A stretch of DNA of 44,798 nt, from contig BJHS01000016.1 in the NCBI GenBank assembly GCA_014193315.1, positions 1 through 44,798 of the forward strand, in the 5' to 3' direction. Source of the stretch: Verrucomicrobiota bacterium (lineage in GTDB: Bacteria > Verrucomicrobiota > Verrucomicrobiia > Opitutales > UBA953). The notes under the pieces were generated by a model that worked only from the letters and a program-made list of their open reading frames with translations, was not told where the DNA came from and ran no database searches. How positions within the stretch are numbered: position 1 is the stretch's first letter; each line of letters opens with the position of its first letter. Of this stretch, positions 1 through 7,669 are shown piece after piece. The position numbers and the translations under genes are program-made.

Positions 1-976
1 GCTTAGGCGCCGGGGTGGCGGGCTTACGGCCCTTGGGGTCCTGATTCGCGGCGAGCTGCTCGTCCGTGAACTTAGTCACGACCCCCGCCGCGGGCACCTC
101 GGCCTTCGCTGTCCAGGCAATGGCGTTGAGCACGAGGGTGCGTTGGCTGTCGTTGGCCCAACCTTTATGGAAATGTCCGCCCGTGAAACCGAAGCCGCGA
201 CCGCCATCCTTCCGCTCAACCGCCCAAGCGACGACCGCCGGCTTCTTCTCCTCGAGCACCATCTTACGGACGTCTGGGTTGCCGCTATGCGCACCCATCC
301 CGCGGTTCATAGTGCTCTCTGGAGCAAGCGCCGCGAGGATGGGGGTCACGCCTTCCATGCCGTCACGGAAACGCATATTGAAATACCACTCATCCGTCGT
401 CGCAAAGGGCTTCACGCCGCGGCTCACCGGATGGTTCGGCAAGGTCTTGAAGTCCGCTAACCAGTGCGGGTTGACCGACCAATGCTGTTCGAAGTAACCG
501 CCGAGCCAGTCTTTGAAGTCCTTGGCGCCTTTGCCGGTCGAAGAACGGCCAGGCGGAGCAACCGCCACGGGCTGGCCATCCGCGCTGAGCCAGCCAGCCT
601 TTTCATAGGCAGGCTCGACGGCGTAGTGGAGGCAAACGAAGCCGCAACCCGCCGCCATCTTCTTCGCGAGCTGGTCGAGGTGCGGGAGCGCCGGATGCCC
701 GCCGCCACCGTCAGAATAAATGACAATCGTGTCGGCCTTGGCGACGACGTCCTCAGACGGCCACTTACCGCCGAGGCTGACGGTGACGGTGACGCGGTCA
801 GCGGCACCTTGCTGGAGGCCAGCCGCTAAGAGCTGGATGCCCGCGTTATGTTCATGCTCGCCGGGGCCGTGGCTAGGACGGCCAGCAATCATGAGCACGT
901 TCTTCTTTTCTTCGGCATGCACGCCGGCGAGGCTGCCGCAAAGGGCGAGCACACTGAGGAGGAGGGTTTTGTTCAT
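1..976 (-). CDS. ThuA-like domain secreted protein (3' end outside window)
   Basis: The reading frame is open from an ATG at 976 to the left edge, giving 325 codons with no stop, so the C-terminus lies outside the window. The N-terminus is a clear signal peptide (MNKTLLLSVLALCGSLAGVHA). The body has the glutamine-amidotransferase-like look of ThuA proteins: NVLMIAGRPSHGPGEHEH near residues 26-42, a later DTIVIYSDGGGGHP stretch, VCLHYAVEP, and GGYFEQHW. ThuA-like proteins in Planctomycetes and Verrucomicrobia are usually secreted and lie beside DUF1080 and sugar epimerase genes, as here; they are associated with sugar (trehalose, keto-sugar) use, but the reaction is not firmly established. A strong minus-strand terminator (990-1027) separates it from the upstream DUF1080 gene, so it may have its own promoter or depend on read-through. 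Confidence 0.85.
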   Translation of the reverse strand, partial: MNKTLLLSVLALCGSLAGVHAEEKKNVLMIAGRPSHGPGEHEHNAGIQLLAAGLQQGAADRVTVTVSLGGKWPSEDVVAKADTIVIYSDGGGGHPALPHLDQLAKKMAAGCGFVCLHYAVEPAYEKAGWLSADGQPVAVAPPGRSSTGKGAKDFKDWLGGYFEQHWSVNPHWLADFKTLPNHPVSRGVKPFATTDEWYFNMRFRDGMEGVTPILAALAPESTMNRGMGAHSGNPDVRKMVLEEKKPAVVAWAVERKDGGRGFGFTGGHFHKGWANDSQRTLVLNAIAWTAKAEVPAAGVVTKFTDEQLAANQDPKGRKPATPAPK

Positions 977-989
977 CGGTATGTTTAGT

Positions 990-1027
990 AAAAAGAAAGG
1001 CCGCAGAGATATACATCCTGCGGCCTT
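990..1027 (-). terminator. Rho-independent terminator after the DUF1080 gene
   Basis: A perfect 10-bp stem (AAGGCCGCAG at 997-1006 paired with CTGCGGCCTT at 1018-1027), followed on the minus strand by a T-rich run at 990-996. It sits 22 bp past the DUF1080 stop and only 14 bp upstream of the thuA-like ATG, so it ends the epimerase-DUF1080 transcript just before the next gene. Confidence 0.8.
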
Positions 1028-1048
1028 AGGGTAAGCGCTGGGTGAAGG

Positions 1049-1735
1049 TTACTTGGTTTCCTTCAGGACGAGATCCTTGAATTGGACCACCATCGCAGGG
1101 CCGGCATGGAGCTGGAGCGCGAGGATGCCCTTCTTGGCGCCGAGCGCGGTTTCGTCGGTGACGTCGATGGTCTGGACGCCGTTGATGAAGTGCTGCAGGT
1201 GGCCGCCCTTAGCGACGATGCGATAGTCATTCCAGTCATCAGCCTTGATCTTAGCTTGGATCTCGGCGGACTTGCCGACCCCTTTCTCAGCGACTTCGAT
1301 CTTAGGCTTGTTCGGAGTAGCGCCTTCCTTGATTACAACCTTCTGGCCACGCTGTGCCAAGATACCGCGACCTCTTTCTTCGTAGAGGATACCCGAGTGG
1401 GTCTTGCCCGCTTCGAAGTCGGCCTGGTAGCCGGCCACCACAAACGCTTTCTCGTCGGTGAGCTTGGAGCGGTACTGGACGCCGGAATTACCGCCGATGA
1501 TCTTGTACTTAAAGGTGAGCTCGAAGTCAGCGACCTCGTCCTGGTAGACGAGGAAGGTGTTGCCCTTGGTGGGCTTCTCCTTGGTCGTGCGGCCGGTGAT
1601 GCAACCGTCTTCGACGGACCAGAAGTCGAGGCCCTTCCAGCCGGTCAGGTCCTTGCCGTTGAAGAGGTTCTTGTCCTCGGCGACGGCCGTCGAGGCGAGG
1701 GCGAGAAGCACGAGGAGGGAGGTGGGGAGTTTCAT
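1049..1735 (-). CDS. DUF1080 (3-keto-disaccharide hydrolase family) secreted protein
   Basis: A 228-residue protein with a signal peptide (about residues 1-19, ending ...STAVA) followed at once by the family hallmark LFNGKDLTGWKG. Further family signatures are GNSGVQYRS near residue 85 and GHLQHFINGVQTIDVTDE near 180-197, typical of this concanavalin-like fold. Members with known activity hydrolyse 3-keto-glycosides; many in Verrucomicrobia are uncharacterised. It starts 10 bp after the epimerase gene ends and is probably cotranscribed with it. A terminator follows directly. The neighbours (sugar epimerase/isomerase, ThuA) support a role in periplasmic breakdown of oxidised sugars; the exact substrate is inference. 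Confidence 0.88.
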   Translation of the reverse strand: MKLPTSLLVLLALASTAVAEDKNLFNGKDLTGWKGLDFWSVEDGCITGRTTKEKPTKGNTFLVYQDEVADFELTFKYKIIGGNSGVQYRSKLTDEKAFVVAGYQADFEAGKTHSGILYEERGRGILAQRGQKVVIKEGATPNKPKIEVAEKGVGKSAEIQAKIKADDWNDYRIVAKGGHLQHFINGVQTIDVTDETALGAKKGILALQLHAGPAMVVQFKDLVLKETK

Positions 1736-1745
1736 GTTGGGGAAA

Positions 1746-2600
1746 TTATTTGGTGCGACCGAAGAGGCGGTGCATGTTCTTCAAACCCTTCACCGGGATA
1801 TCATCGCGCTTGGGCTCCATCTTGCGCCAGATGGCGGCGGCGCGGGCGATGACCTTCACGTCGGTGGTGAAGGACTCGATCACAACGTCCTGCTTGTAGC
1901 CGATCTTCTTGAGCGCGGCCACGATGGGCTTCCAGTCGAGGGAGTCGCCGCCGGGGACGCCGCGGTCGGTACCACAAGCGTGGAAGTGGCCGAGGTGCTT
2001 GCCCGCCTTGAGGATGGCGGTGCCCTGGTGCTTCTCTTCGATGTTCATGTGGAACGTGTCGAGGTGCAGTTTCACGACCGGGGAGTTGACGGCCTTCACG
2101 AGGCGCAGGCCCTGGTCGCAGGTGTTGAGGAAGTCGGTCTCGAAGCGGTTGAGGGGCTCGACGCAGAGGAGGACGCCCTTCTTCTCGGCGTGCTTGGCGA
2201 GCTGCTTGAGGTTCTTGACCACGAGCTTGAAGTGCGCGGCCTTGGTCTTGTCGTCGTGCGAGCCGATGAGGCCGACGACGGAGTAGAGCGGGCCGATGAT
2301 GCGCGGGCAGCCCATGGCGGCGGCCTGGTCGACGAGCGCGGTCAGGTACTGCTGTGCGTTCTTCTGGTCGGCGGCGCTGCCGCGGAAGTCGCGACCCGGG
2401 CCCATGGCGGCGCAGACCGAGCCGATGGCGATACCCGCCTTAGCCGCGGCGGCCTTGAGGACGGCGGGGTCGACGTGCGACGGGTCCTCGATGGCGATCT
2501 CGACGGTGTCGAAGCCCCACTTCTTGAGTTTCTTGAACATGGAGACGCTCGCGTTGGTGAACGGCGAGGCGTAGAGGAAGGTATTGAGACCGAAGCGCAT
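1746..2600 (-). CDS. Sugar phosphate isomerase/epimerase (D-psicose/tagatose 3-epimerase-like TIM barrel)
   Basis: I place the start at the ATG at 2600 (MRFGLNTFLYASPF), where family homology begins; a 20-residue in-frame extension to 2660 is low-complexity and unlikely. The 284-residue protein carries the metal-site pattern of the xylose-isomerase-like TIM-barrel epimerases: a Glu in LLCVEPLNRFE, Asp and His in LHLDTFHMN, His in GHFHACGTDRG and Glu in VVIESF. There is no signal peptide, so it is cytoplasmic. It likely acts on ketoses or keto-sugars released by the neighbouring DUF1080 protein; that link is inference from gene order. It is the first gene of a two-gene transcript ending at the terminator at 990-1027. 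Confidence 0.87.
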   Translation of the reverse strand: MRFGLNTFLYASPFTNASVSMFKKLKKWGFDTVEIAIEDPSHVDPAVLKAAAAKAGIAIGSVCAAMGPGRDFRGSAADQKNAQQYLTALVDQAAAMGCPRIIGPLYSVVGLIGSHDDKTKAAHFKLVVKNLKQLAKHAEKKGVLLCVEPLNRFETDFLNTCDQGLRLVKAVNSPVVKLHLDTFHMNIEEKHQGTAILKAGKHLGHFHACGTDRGVPGGDSLDWKPIVAALKKIGYKQDVVIESFTTDVKVIARAAAIWRKMEPKRDDIPVKGLKNMHRLFGRTK

Positions 2601-2684
2601 GGTGGGGGTGGGTGGGAGGGGGAAGGCGTCCAGCGTTGCCGAGGGGCTGGGCACGGTCAAGGCTGGGCCTTGATAAGAAGGTTT

Positions 2685-2855
2685 TTAAGGGACGAGCTCG
2701 CCCAGGATTAAGAGGCCGCCCGGGAAGAAATGGCGGTCGGCGAAGCGCTCGGGCTTGTCGATGCGTTCCTTCCGCTGGGCCAAGATGGCGGCCTTATCGA
2801 AGGCGGCGGGCAGCAGGCCGACCGACAGCAACAAGGCGCAAAACAGGGAACGCAT
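2685..2855 (-). CDS. Small secreted hypothetical peptide (56 aa)
   Basis: A short frame from an ATG at 2853-2855. It opens with a convincing hydrophobic leader (MRSLFCALLLSVGLLPAA) followed by a charged tail (AQRKERIDKPERFADRHFFPGG). The frame stays open further upstream, but that part has biased composition and overlaps the divergent gene. I do not recognise a family. It fills the space between the epimerase gene and the divergent YdjM-like gene. It may be a real small exported protein or a chance frame. Confidence 0.4.
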   Translation of the reverse strand: MRSLFCALLLSVGLLPAAFDKAAILAQRKERIDKPERFADRHFFPGGLLILGELVP

Positions 2856-2973
2856 GGGGTAGAAGGTGAGTCCCGCCAAGGTGACGGAAGTTCCCAGCGT
2901 CGACAAAGTCGCAGCGAAACCCGTTTCGCACAAAACGCTTCCGTCCCGCGAACCGCCCGACAATAGTCGACCT

Positions 2974-4011
2974 ATGGATAACGTCACGCACGCCGCCCTC
3001 GGCATCGCCGCCGGGATCGTCGTCCGCCGCCAAGGCTCGTCCCTCGCGGCCGCCGCCGTGGCGGGCCTGCTCGCGGCCGAAGCCCCCGACCTCGACGTCT
3101 TCATCCGCCAGGCCGACGACCCGCTGGTGGCGTTCCGCTGGCATCGCCATTTCACCCACAGCTTCGCCTTCCTCGCGGTCTGGGCGGCCCTGACCGCCGG
3201 GATCGTGGCCGGGCTCTTCCACTGGCGGGGCCGGCACCCCGGACCCTGGACCGGCCTGATCCTTCCAGCCGCCGCGGGGACCCTGACCCACTTGCTGTGC
3301 GACAATTGCACGAGCTACGGGACGATGCTGCTGTGGCCGTTCTCGGACGCGCGGTTCTCCTGGGATTGCCTGCCGATCATCGATCTCTTCGCCACCCTGC
3401 CCTTGCTCGTCCTGGCCATCCTCGCCTGGCGCCGCCATTCCCGGCGCCTCGCCGCCTACGGGCTCCTCTGGTTCTCGGCCTACGCACTCGCCGGCCTGTG
3501 GCAGCAGCACCGCGCCGAGGCGGGCGTCCGCGCTTGGCTCACCGCCAAGGGCGTGGTCCCCGCGAAACTCGCGGTGAAGCCGACGATTTCCAACTTGCTC
3601 GTGTGGCGGGTGATCTGGCTGCACGAAGGGACCTGGCAGGTCGCGGTGGTCCGCGTGGTCCCCTTCGGTGGCCGGCAGTTGCTGCTGGGCGAGACACGCT
3701 CGGCGTGGACCCCGGCGAGCCTCGGCAACCCCCCGCCCTACTCGGAGGGCGCGCACGTCATCGCCGACTTCTCGGTCTTCACCCAAGGCTGGAACAGTTA
3801 CGACCGAGCCGACGGCGCCATCCTCGTCGGCGATATCCGCTTCGCGATGCTCCCAACGAGCAGCCGCCCGCTGTGGTCCGTGCACTGCGGCCCCAGCGGC
3901 ACGGCCGCCGAGACCGCCCTGAAGATGGACCGCCACCTCGACGACGGCGACTGGGGCCGGCTCGGGGACTTGCTCACCGGCGGCGACCCGCGTTATTTCC
4001 CGATCCCATGA
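2974..4011 (+). CDS. YdjM/DUF457-like membrane-bound metal-dependent hydrolase
   Basis: The start is taken at the ATG at 2974 (MDNVTHAALGIAAGIV), the typical opening of the YdjM/YbcI family (LexA-regulated, membrane-bound metal-dependent hydrolase, DUF457). The 345-residue product shows the family's conserved polar residues between membrane segments: APDLDVF near 45, WHRHFTHSF near 64-72, and LTHLLCDNCTSYGT near 103-117. About four membrane helices occupy the first half. The C-terminal half is soluble and extends past the basic family. The stop codon overlaps the start of the GH16 gene (ATGA at 4008-4011), so the two are translationally coupled. The physiological substrate of the family is unknown. 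Confidence 0.8.
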   Translation: MDNVTHAALGIAAGIVVRRQGSSLAAAAVAGLLAAEAPDLDVFIRQADDPLVAFRWHRHFTHSFAFLAVWAALTAGIVAGLFHWRGRHPGPWTGLILPAAAGTLTHLLCDNCTSYGTMLLWPFSDARFSWDCLPIIDLFATLPLLVLAILAWRRHSRRLAAYGLLWFSAYALAGLWQQHRAEAGVRAWLTAKGVVPAKLAVKPTISNLLVWRVIWLHEGTWQVAVVRVVPFGGRQLLLGETRSAWTPASLGNPPPYSEGAHVIADFSVFTQGWNSYDRADGAILVGDIRFAMLPTSSRPLWSVHCGPSGTAAETALKMDRHLDDGDWGRLGDLLTGGDPRYFPIP

Positions 4012-4787
4012 TTCCCCGCCTCCTCCCCTGCCTCCTCGCGTCCGCCCTCGGCGCGGCCGAGCCGTCCGGGAAACTCACGCTCGACGAGAACTTCGACGGG
4101 GCTGAGCTCAACCCGAAGGTCTGGACGATCGAGACGGGCAAGCGCCGGGATTCGCTGAACTCGCCCAAGGCGGTCGACCTGAAAGCCGGCGTCCTGAAGA
4201 TCACGACGTGGACCGACGCGGACGGCACGACCTACTGCGGCTTCGTCACCACGCGGAAGAAGTTCTTCGTCACCCAAGGCAAGACGGTCGCGCGCTGTCG
4301 CTTCAGCGTCCAGCCGGGCACGCAGATCGCCTTCTGGGCGCAGTCGGCGACCTACGGCAAGTCGGGCAAGGCCGCCGGCGCGGCCGAGGATGGCGTGGAG
4401 ATCGACATCCTGGAGACGACCGGCCTGAAAAAGGGCGGCTACCAGTCGGTGCTGCACTGGGGACCTTACGGCAACAAGGAGGAGAAGCAGAGCCGCTCGA
4501 TTCAGCACCCGCAGCCGGTCGGCGCCGAATGGCATGACTACGGCGTGGAGTGGGATGACTCCGGCTACCGCTTCACGTTCGACGGGACGGTCGCGTGGAC
4601 GGACACCCAGTGCCCCGGGTCCAAGGCGCCTCAGTTCCTCCTCTTGACGAGCGAGTCGAACATCAAGGGCTGGAACGGCGAACGTCCCAAGCAGGGCTAC
4701 GGCATCAAGGACGCGGCGGCGGCCTTCCAGAACACTTTCGAGATCGATTGGGTGAAGGCCTGGGAACGCGTTCCCGCCGCGAAGTGA
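4008..4787 (+). CDS. Secreted glycoside hydrolase family 16 (beta-glucanase/laminarinase-like)
   Basis: A 259-residue protein starting in the ATGA overlap with the upstream gene; this start gives a short signal peptide (MIPRLLPCLLASALGAAE). The GH16 fold opens with LDENFDGAELNPKVWTIETG. The catalytic motif ExDxxE is present as EIDILE near residue 132, with the nucleophile and acid/base glutamates intact and the extra residue typical of the laminarinase-like branch. Later GH16 features are EWHDYGVEWDDSGYRFTFDG and the final FEIDWVKAWE. It probably cleaves beta-1,3 or mixed-linkage glucans outside the cytoplasm. Coupling to a YdjM-like membrane protein is unusual, and I know of no functional link between them. 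Confidence 0.9.
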   Translation: MIPRLLPCLLASALGAAEPSGKLTLDENFDGAELNPKVWTIETGKRRDSLNSPKAVDLKAGVLKITTWTDADGTTYCGFVTTRKKFFVTQGKTVARCRFSVQPGTQIAFWAQSATYGKSGKAAGAAEDGVEIDILETTGLKKGGYQSVLHWGPYGNKEEKQSRSIQHPQPVGAEWHDYGVEWDDSGYRFTFDGTVAWTDTQCPGSKAPQFLLLTSESNIKGWNGERPKQGYGIKDAAAAFQNTFEIDWVKAWERVPAAK

Positions 4788-4793
4788 CCCGGG

Positions 4794-5348
4794 TCACTTC
4801 AGGACCTCAACCTTGCTCGCCGGCAACTTGAAGCCCGCCGGCAGACCGGGGAACAGTTTGGCGAAAAGCTCGGGCTGCTTGGCGAAGCCGGCCCCATCGA
4901 GGCAGAACCACTCGGCCGTACCGACGGTCCGCGCGCCGACCATGAAGCCTTCCGAGCGCAGGCGGTTCTTCTCGATCCGCAGCTCCATGACCAAAGGAAC
5001 GAAGACGATCTCCTGATCGCCCGCGCGCATGGGAGGCAAGGGCTCGCCCACCGTGTAGCTCTCGAAGCGAAAACCGGCGGCGAACTTGACCGAGGCACGG
5101 ACGGCTTCCTCGAATTTCTGGTGCGAGCCCGCCAACTGGATGATCCCGGGGTGCGTGTACTTGATGAGCGGCTCAGGGTCCCCGCGGCGCATGGCCTCGT
5201 TGAGTTCCTTGATGCGCGCGACCAACGCCTCGGCGTCGGTCTTGGCGAGCGGGGCGACCGCGACGGGTCCCGGCGGGGGTACGCCGGGCGCCGGGACGTC
5301 CGCGGCGGCGAGGACGGAGCAAAGCAGGCAAGCAAGGAGGCGGTTCAT
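4794..5348 (-). CDS. Secreted hypothetical protein
   Basis: A 184-residue protein with a signal peptide (MNRLLACLLCSVLAAADV), a Pro/Ala/Val-rich linker, and a small alpha/beta domain beginning LVARIKELNEAMRRGDPEPLIKYTHPGII. That opening resembles NTF2/SnoaL-like folds (helices followed by 'one protein, one dose' strands), but no catalytic residues can be assigned. Its ATG overlaps the stop of the TonB-type gene by four bases (5345-5348), so the pair is coupled. It converges with the GH16 gene, the two stops being 6 bp apart. Function unknown. Confidence 0.72.
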   Translation of the reverse strand: MNRLLACLLCSVLAAADVPAPGVPPPGPVAVAPLAKTDAEALVARIKELNEAMRRGDPEPLIKYTHPGIIQLAGSHQKFEEAVRASVKFAAGFRFESYTVGEPLPPMRAGDQEIVFVPLVMELRIEKNRLRSEGFMVGARTVGTAEWFCLDGAGFAKQPELFAKLFPGLPAGFKLPASKVEVLK

Positions 5349-5977
5349 CGAAGTTCAAAACGGTAGGTGGCGAGAGCCTCGGAGGCGACGGTGGCCGCAT
5401 CGCGTGAAGCCGGGGCGAAGCGCGAGGCGCGCGCGGCGGCGAGGGCGGCGTCGTCGAGCAGGCGGCTACCGGAGGCTTGGACGAGCTCGACCGCGACGAC
5501 GACCCCGGTGGGATCCAGCTGCACGCGCACGGTGGCGACGCCTTCGACCCCGGCGCGACGAGCGCGCTCCGGGTAGAGCGGCTCGACCCTCTCCACGAAA
5601 GCAGGCGGAATGAACAAGGCGGCGGGCGGCGCGGCGGCGAGGGCCACGGGACCGGCGGCCAGCATCGCCGGACCGGGGACGGAGGAAAGTTCGGCGGACG
5701 GGTCGGCCGCGGTGGCGACGACGGGCCCCGGCGCCGTGGCCACCACCGGGCGGGCGGCGACGGCGAACGGCAGGCCCGCGCCGAGCGCCTGACCTGCGAG
5801 CTGCTCGCCGGGCAAGGCGACCGGCTCCGGGGAAAGCAGCAGGATCATCAAGCCACCCTCAGGCGAAGGTTGCGGGCCGACGCCCGTACGTCCGCTCGAC
5901 CAGACCGCGGCGATGGCGGCCAGATGCGCCGCCGTGACGGCGACCCAGATCAGGCGATGGCGGCGGCTGGCAAGCAC
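5345..5977 (-). CDS. TonB family protein
   Basis: A 210-residue protein with one N-terminal membrane anchor (LIWVAVTAAHLAAIAAVW), a long Ala/Pro/Val-rich periplasmic spacer and a C-terminal TonB domain: FVERVEPLYPERARRAGVEGVATVRVQLDPTG, then ASGSRLLDDAALAAARASRFAPA. TonB proteins carry energy from the inner membrane to outer-membrane receptors. No exbB or exbD gene is visible nearby, so any partner lies elsewhere. It is the first gene of a pair with the secreted hypothetical protein downstream (4-bp overlap). Confidence 0.87.
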   Translation of the reverse strand: MLASRRHRLIWVAVTAAHLAAIAAVWSSGRTGVGPQPSPEGGLMILLLSPEPVALPGEQLAGQALGAGLPFAVAARPVVATAPGPVVATAADPSAELSSVPGPAMLAAGPVALAAAPPAALFIPPAFVERVEPLYPERARRAGVEGVATVRVQLDPTGVVVAVELVQASGSRLLDDAALAAARASRFAPASRDAATVASEALATYRFELR

Positions 5978-6024
5978 GGCGGTAGGGTCGGGTGGCGCAC
6001 GGGTTCAGTCAAGAACCGGCCGTG

Positions 6025-6507
6025 TCATTTGGCGAAATCCGGCACGACGTACCAGAGCAGTCGCCAGCCACCATAAGGGTGCGCCCGGCTCGGGCGTTGG
6101 GTCCGCTCCAGCGCGAGCAAGCCGGCCTTGCGCAGGCGGATCCCGTCGGTCGGCAAACCCAGCAGCAGTTCGGCCACGGTGGCCAGGTGCGGGTTATGCC
6201 CCACCAGCAGGCGGTCGCGACGGGTCTTGCCCAACTGCGCCGCGGTCTTTTGCGGGGCGGCCGCTGGCTCCATTCCGGGCAGGACCTTGAGCGGCAAAGG
6301 GCTGCCGGTCAGCATGCGCAGCATCTGCGCGGTGCGCACGGCGCGGACCAAGGGGCTGTGCTCGATGGCCCGGACGGTCGCCAGCGGCGTGCGCCCGGCG
6401 CCTTTCGCGAGATCCGCCACCTGCCGCTGCCCCTTCGGGGAAAGGTCACGCATCGGGTCGGGCTCCCCTGCGACGGCGTCGGCATGACGGAGAAGGTAGA
6501 CTCGCAT
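6025..6507 (-). CDS. sixA: SixA-type phosphohistidine phosphatase (histidine phosphatase superfamily)
   Basis: The start is set at the ATG at 6507, giving a 160-residue protein opening MRVYLLRHADA, the SixA form of the catalytic RHG motif (catalytic His 8). SPKGQRQVADLAK follows near 24-36, and the second catalytic histidine is in LLVGHNPHLATVAELLLG. The length fits SixA. Family members remove phosphate from phosphohistidine in histidine phosphotransfer domains. The gene is divergent from the broken carboxypeptidase gene, with 78 bp between their start codons. A longer frame reaches 6750 but overlaps that gene and is rejected. Confidence 0.85.
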   Translation of the reverse strand: MRVYLLRHADAVAGEPDPMRDLSPKGQRQVADLAKGAGRTPLATVRAIEHSPLVRAVRTAQMLRMLTGSPLPLKVLPGMEPAAAPQKTAAQLGKTRRDRLLVGHNPHLATVAELLLGLPTDGIRLRKAGLLALERTQRPSRAHPYGGWRLLWYVVPDFAK

Positions 6508-6585
6508 GTCAGCCACGGTGCGGGGGTCGTCCTTTTTTGCAAATCGGACTTGCCCCCAAGGGTCGCCCGACGAGGAATCGTGCCC

Positions 6586-7565
6586 GTGCGAAGAACCGCC
6601 AGCTCCTTCCTGCTTTGCCTCACGGCACTGGGTTGGTCGGCGCCTCGCCCGAACTACAGCGCCGAAGGGATGACCTTCGACGGCACGCTCTGCCTCGACG
6701 CCGCGACGGGCGAGGTGCTGTCGCAAAACCGACCGGACGTCGCGGGCCATCCGGCCAGCGTGACAAAGTTGATGACGATGCTGCTCGTGCTGGAAGACAT
6801 CCAGGCAGGCAAGACCACGCTCGCGACCCAGGTTCAGGTGACGAAAGCGGCGGCCGGCGTGGGCGGGTCCTAGGTCTGGCTGGCGCCTGGGAAAAATTCC
6901 CCGTCGAAGAGCTCCTTTACGCGATCATGCTGCAATCGGCCAACGATGCCGCGGTCGCCCTCGCCATCGACCGCGCCGGCACGGTGCCCGCCTTCGTCGA
7001 ACGCATGAACCAGCGGGCCGTCGAGTTAGGCATGACGCTGACGCGGTTCGTGACCCCCAACGGGCTGACGACGGGCCGCGGCCCGCATGACATCACCACC
7101 GCCCGCGACCTGGGCAAGCTCTGCGTCGAGCTTTGCAAACGACCAGAGGCGCTCCGCTTCACTGGGACGCAGAACCATCGCTTCGCGCGGTTCCTCAAGC
7201 CTGTCGACATGGTGAACCACAACCACCTGCTACCCACGTTCCCCGGCTGCGATGGCCTGAAGACCGGCTGGACCGTGGCGGGCAAGGCCTCGATGGTCAC
7301 GACCGCAGCCGATGGCCCGCGCCGGGTGATTGCCGTGGTGCTCGGTTGCGACAGCCCGCAGGAAGCCAAGGCGGCGCAACGCCTGCGCGACCAACTCGCC
7401 GCCGAACTCATGCTGGAAGGGCTGACTAAACTCGCCGAAAAAGAGCTCGCGAAAGAACGTTCACCGAAAGCCGTTCCCTTGGCGTCGGCGGCCCTAAAAA
7501 AGGTATCGATCGCGAAGGAGGAACCGGGGTTCTGGGCTTGGGTGGGTGATTTATTTAGTTTTTAA
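6586..7565 (+). pseudogene. D-alanyl-D-alanine carboxypeptidase (PBP5/DacA-type), broken by an amber codon and a frameshift
   Basis: The first segment starts at a GTG (6586, or 6580) with GAGGA 9 bp upstream, has a signal peptide, and carries the SxxK motif as SVTK near residue 58. It ends at TAG at 6871-6873. The reading continues as VWLAPG in the same frame, then needs one extra base in GGGAAAAA (6889-6896) to join EKFPVEELLYAIMLQSANDAAVALA, which holds the SxN motif (SAN). The KTG motif (DGLKTGWT) and the remaining C-terminal part are intact to the stop at 7565. In relatives the junction reads like GGSQVxLxxGE, so the TAG most likely replaces CAG. All catalytic motifs survive, so this is either a very recent pseudogene or a local sequence error. 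The enzyme would trim D-Ala from peptidoglycan in the periplasm. Confidence 0.85.
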
Positions 7566-7597
7566 CCCCTTGCAGAGCATAGGGTAAAGAACGGTAG

Positions 7598-7611
7598 TGA
7601 ACATTTGTTCA
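7598..7611. promoter_or_regulatory. LexA/SOS box upstream of recA
   Basis: TGAACATTTGTTCA is a near-perfect palindrome containing GAAC-N4-GTTC (7599-7610), the pattern bound by Gram-positive-type LexA. It lies 58 bp upstream of the recA start codon and within 50 bp of the preceding gene's stop, where an SOS operator is expected. Confidence 0.75.
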
Positions 7612-7669
7612 TTTTGCTTGCCTGCGGGAAGACTTCGGTCACTTTCCTCCTTACCAACGCAACCCTCCC

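Noticed and set aside
3297-4787. 496-residue frame that seems to fuse an Arg-rich domain to GH16
   Set aside because: The first 237 residues are the out-of-frame shadow of the YdjM-like gene; the GH16 signal peptide begins at the ATG at 4008.
6865-6900. Programmed frameshift or stop read-through in the carboxypeptidase gene
   Set aside because: GGGAAAAAT looks slippery, but the required shift and the upstream amber codon would both be needed, and no such recoding is known for this family; decay or sequence error is simpler.
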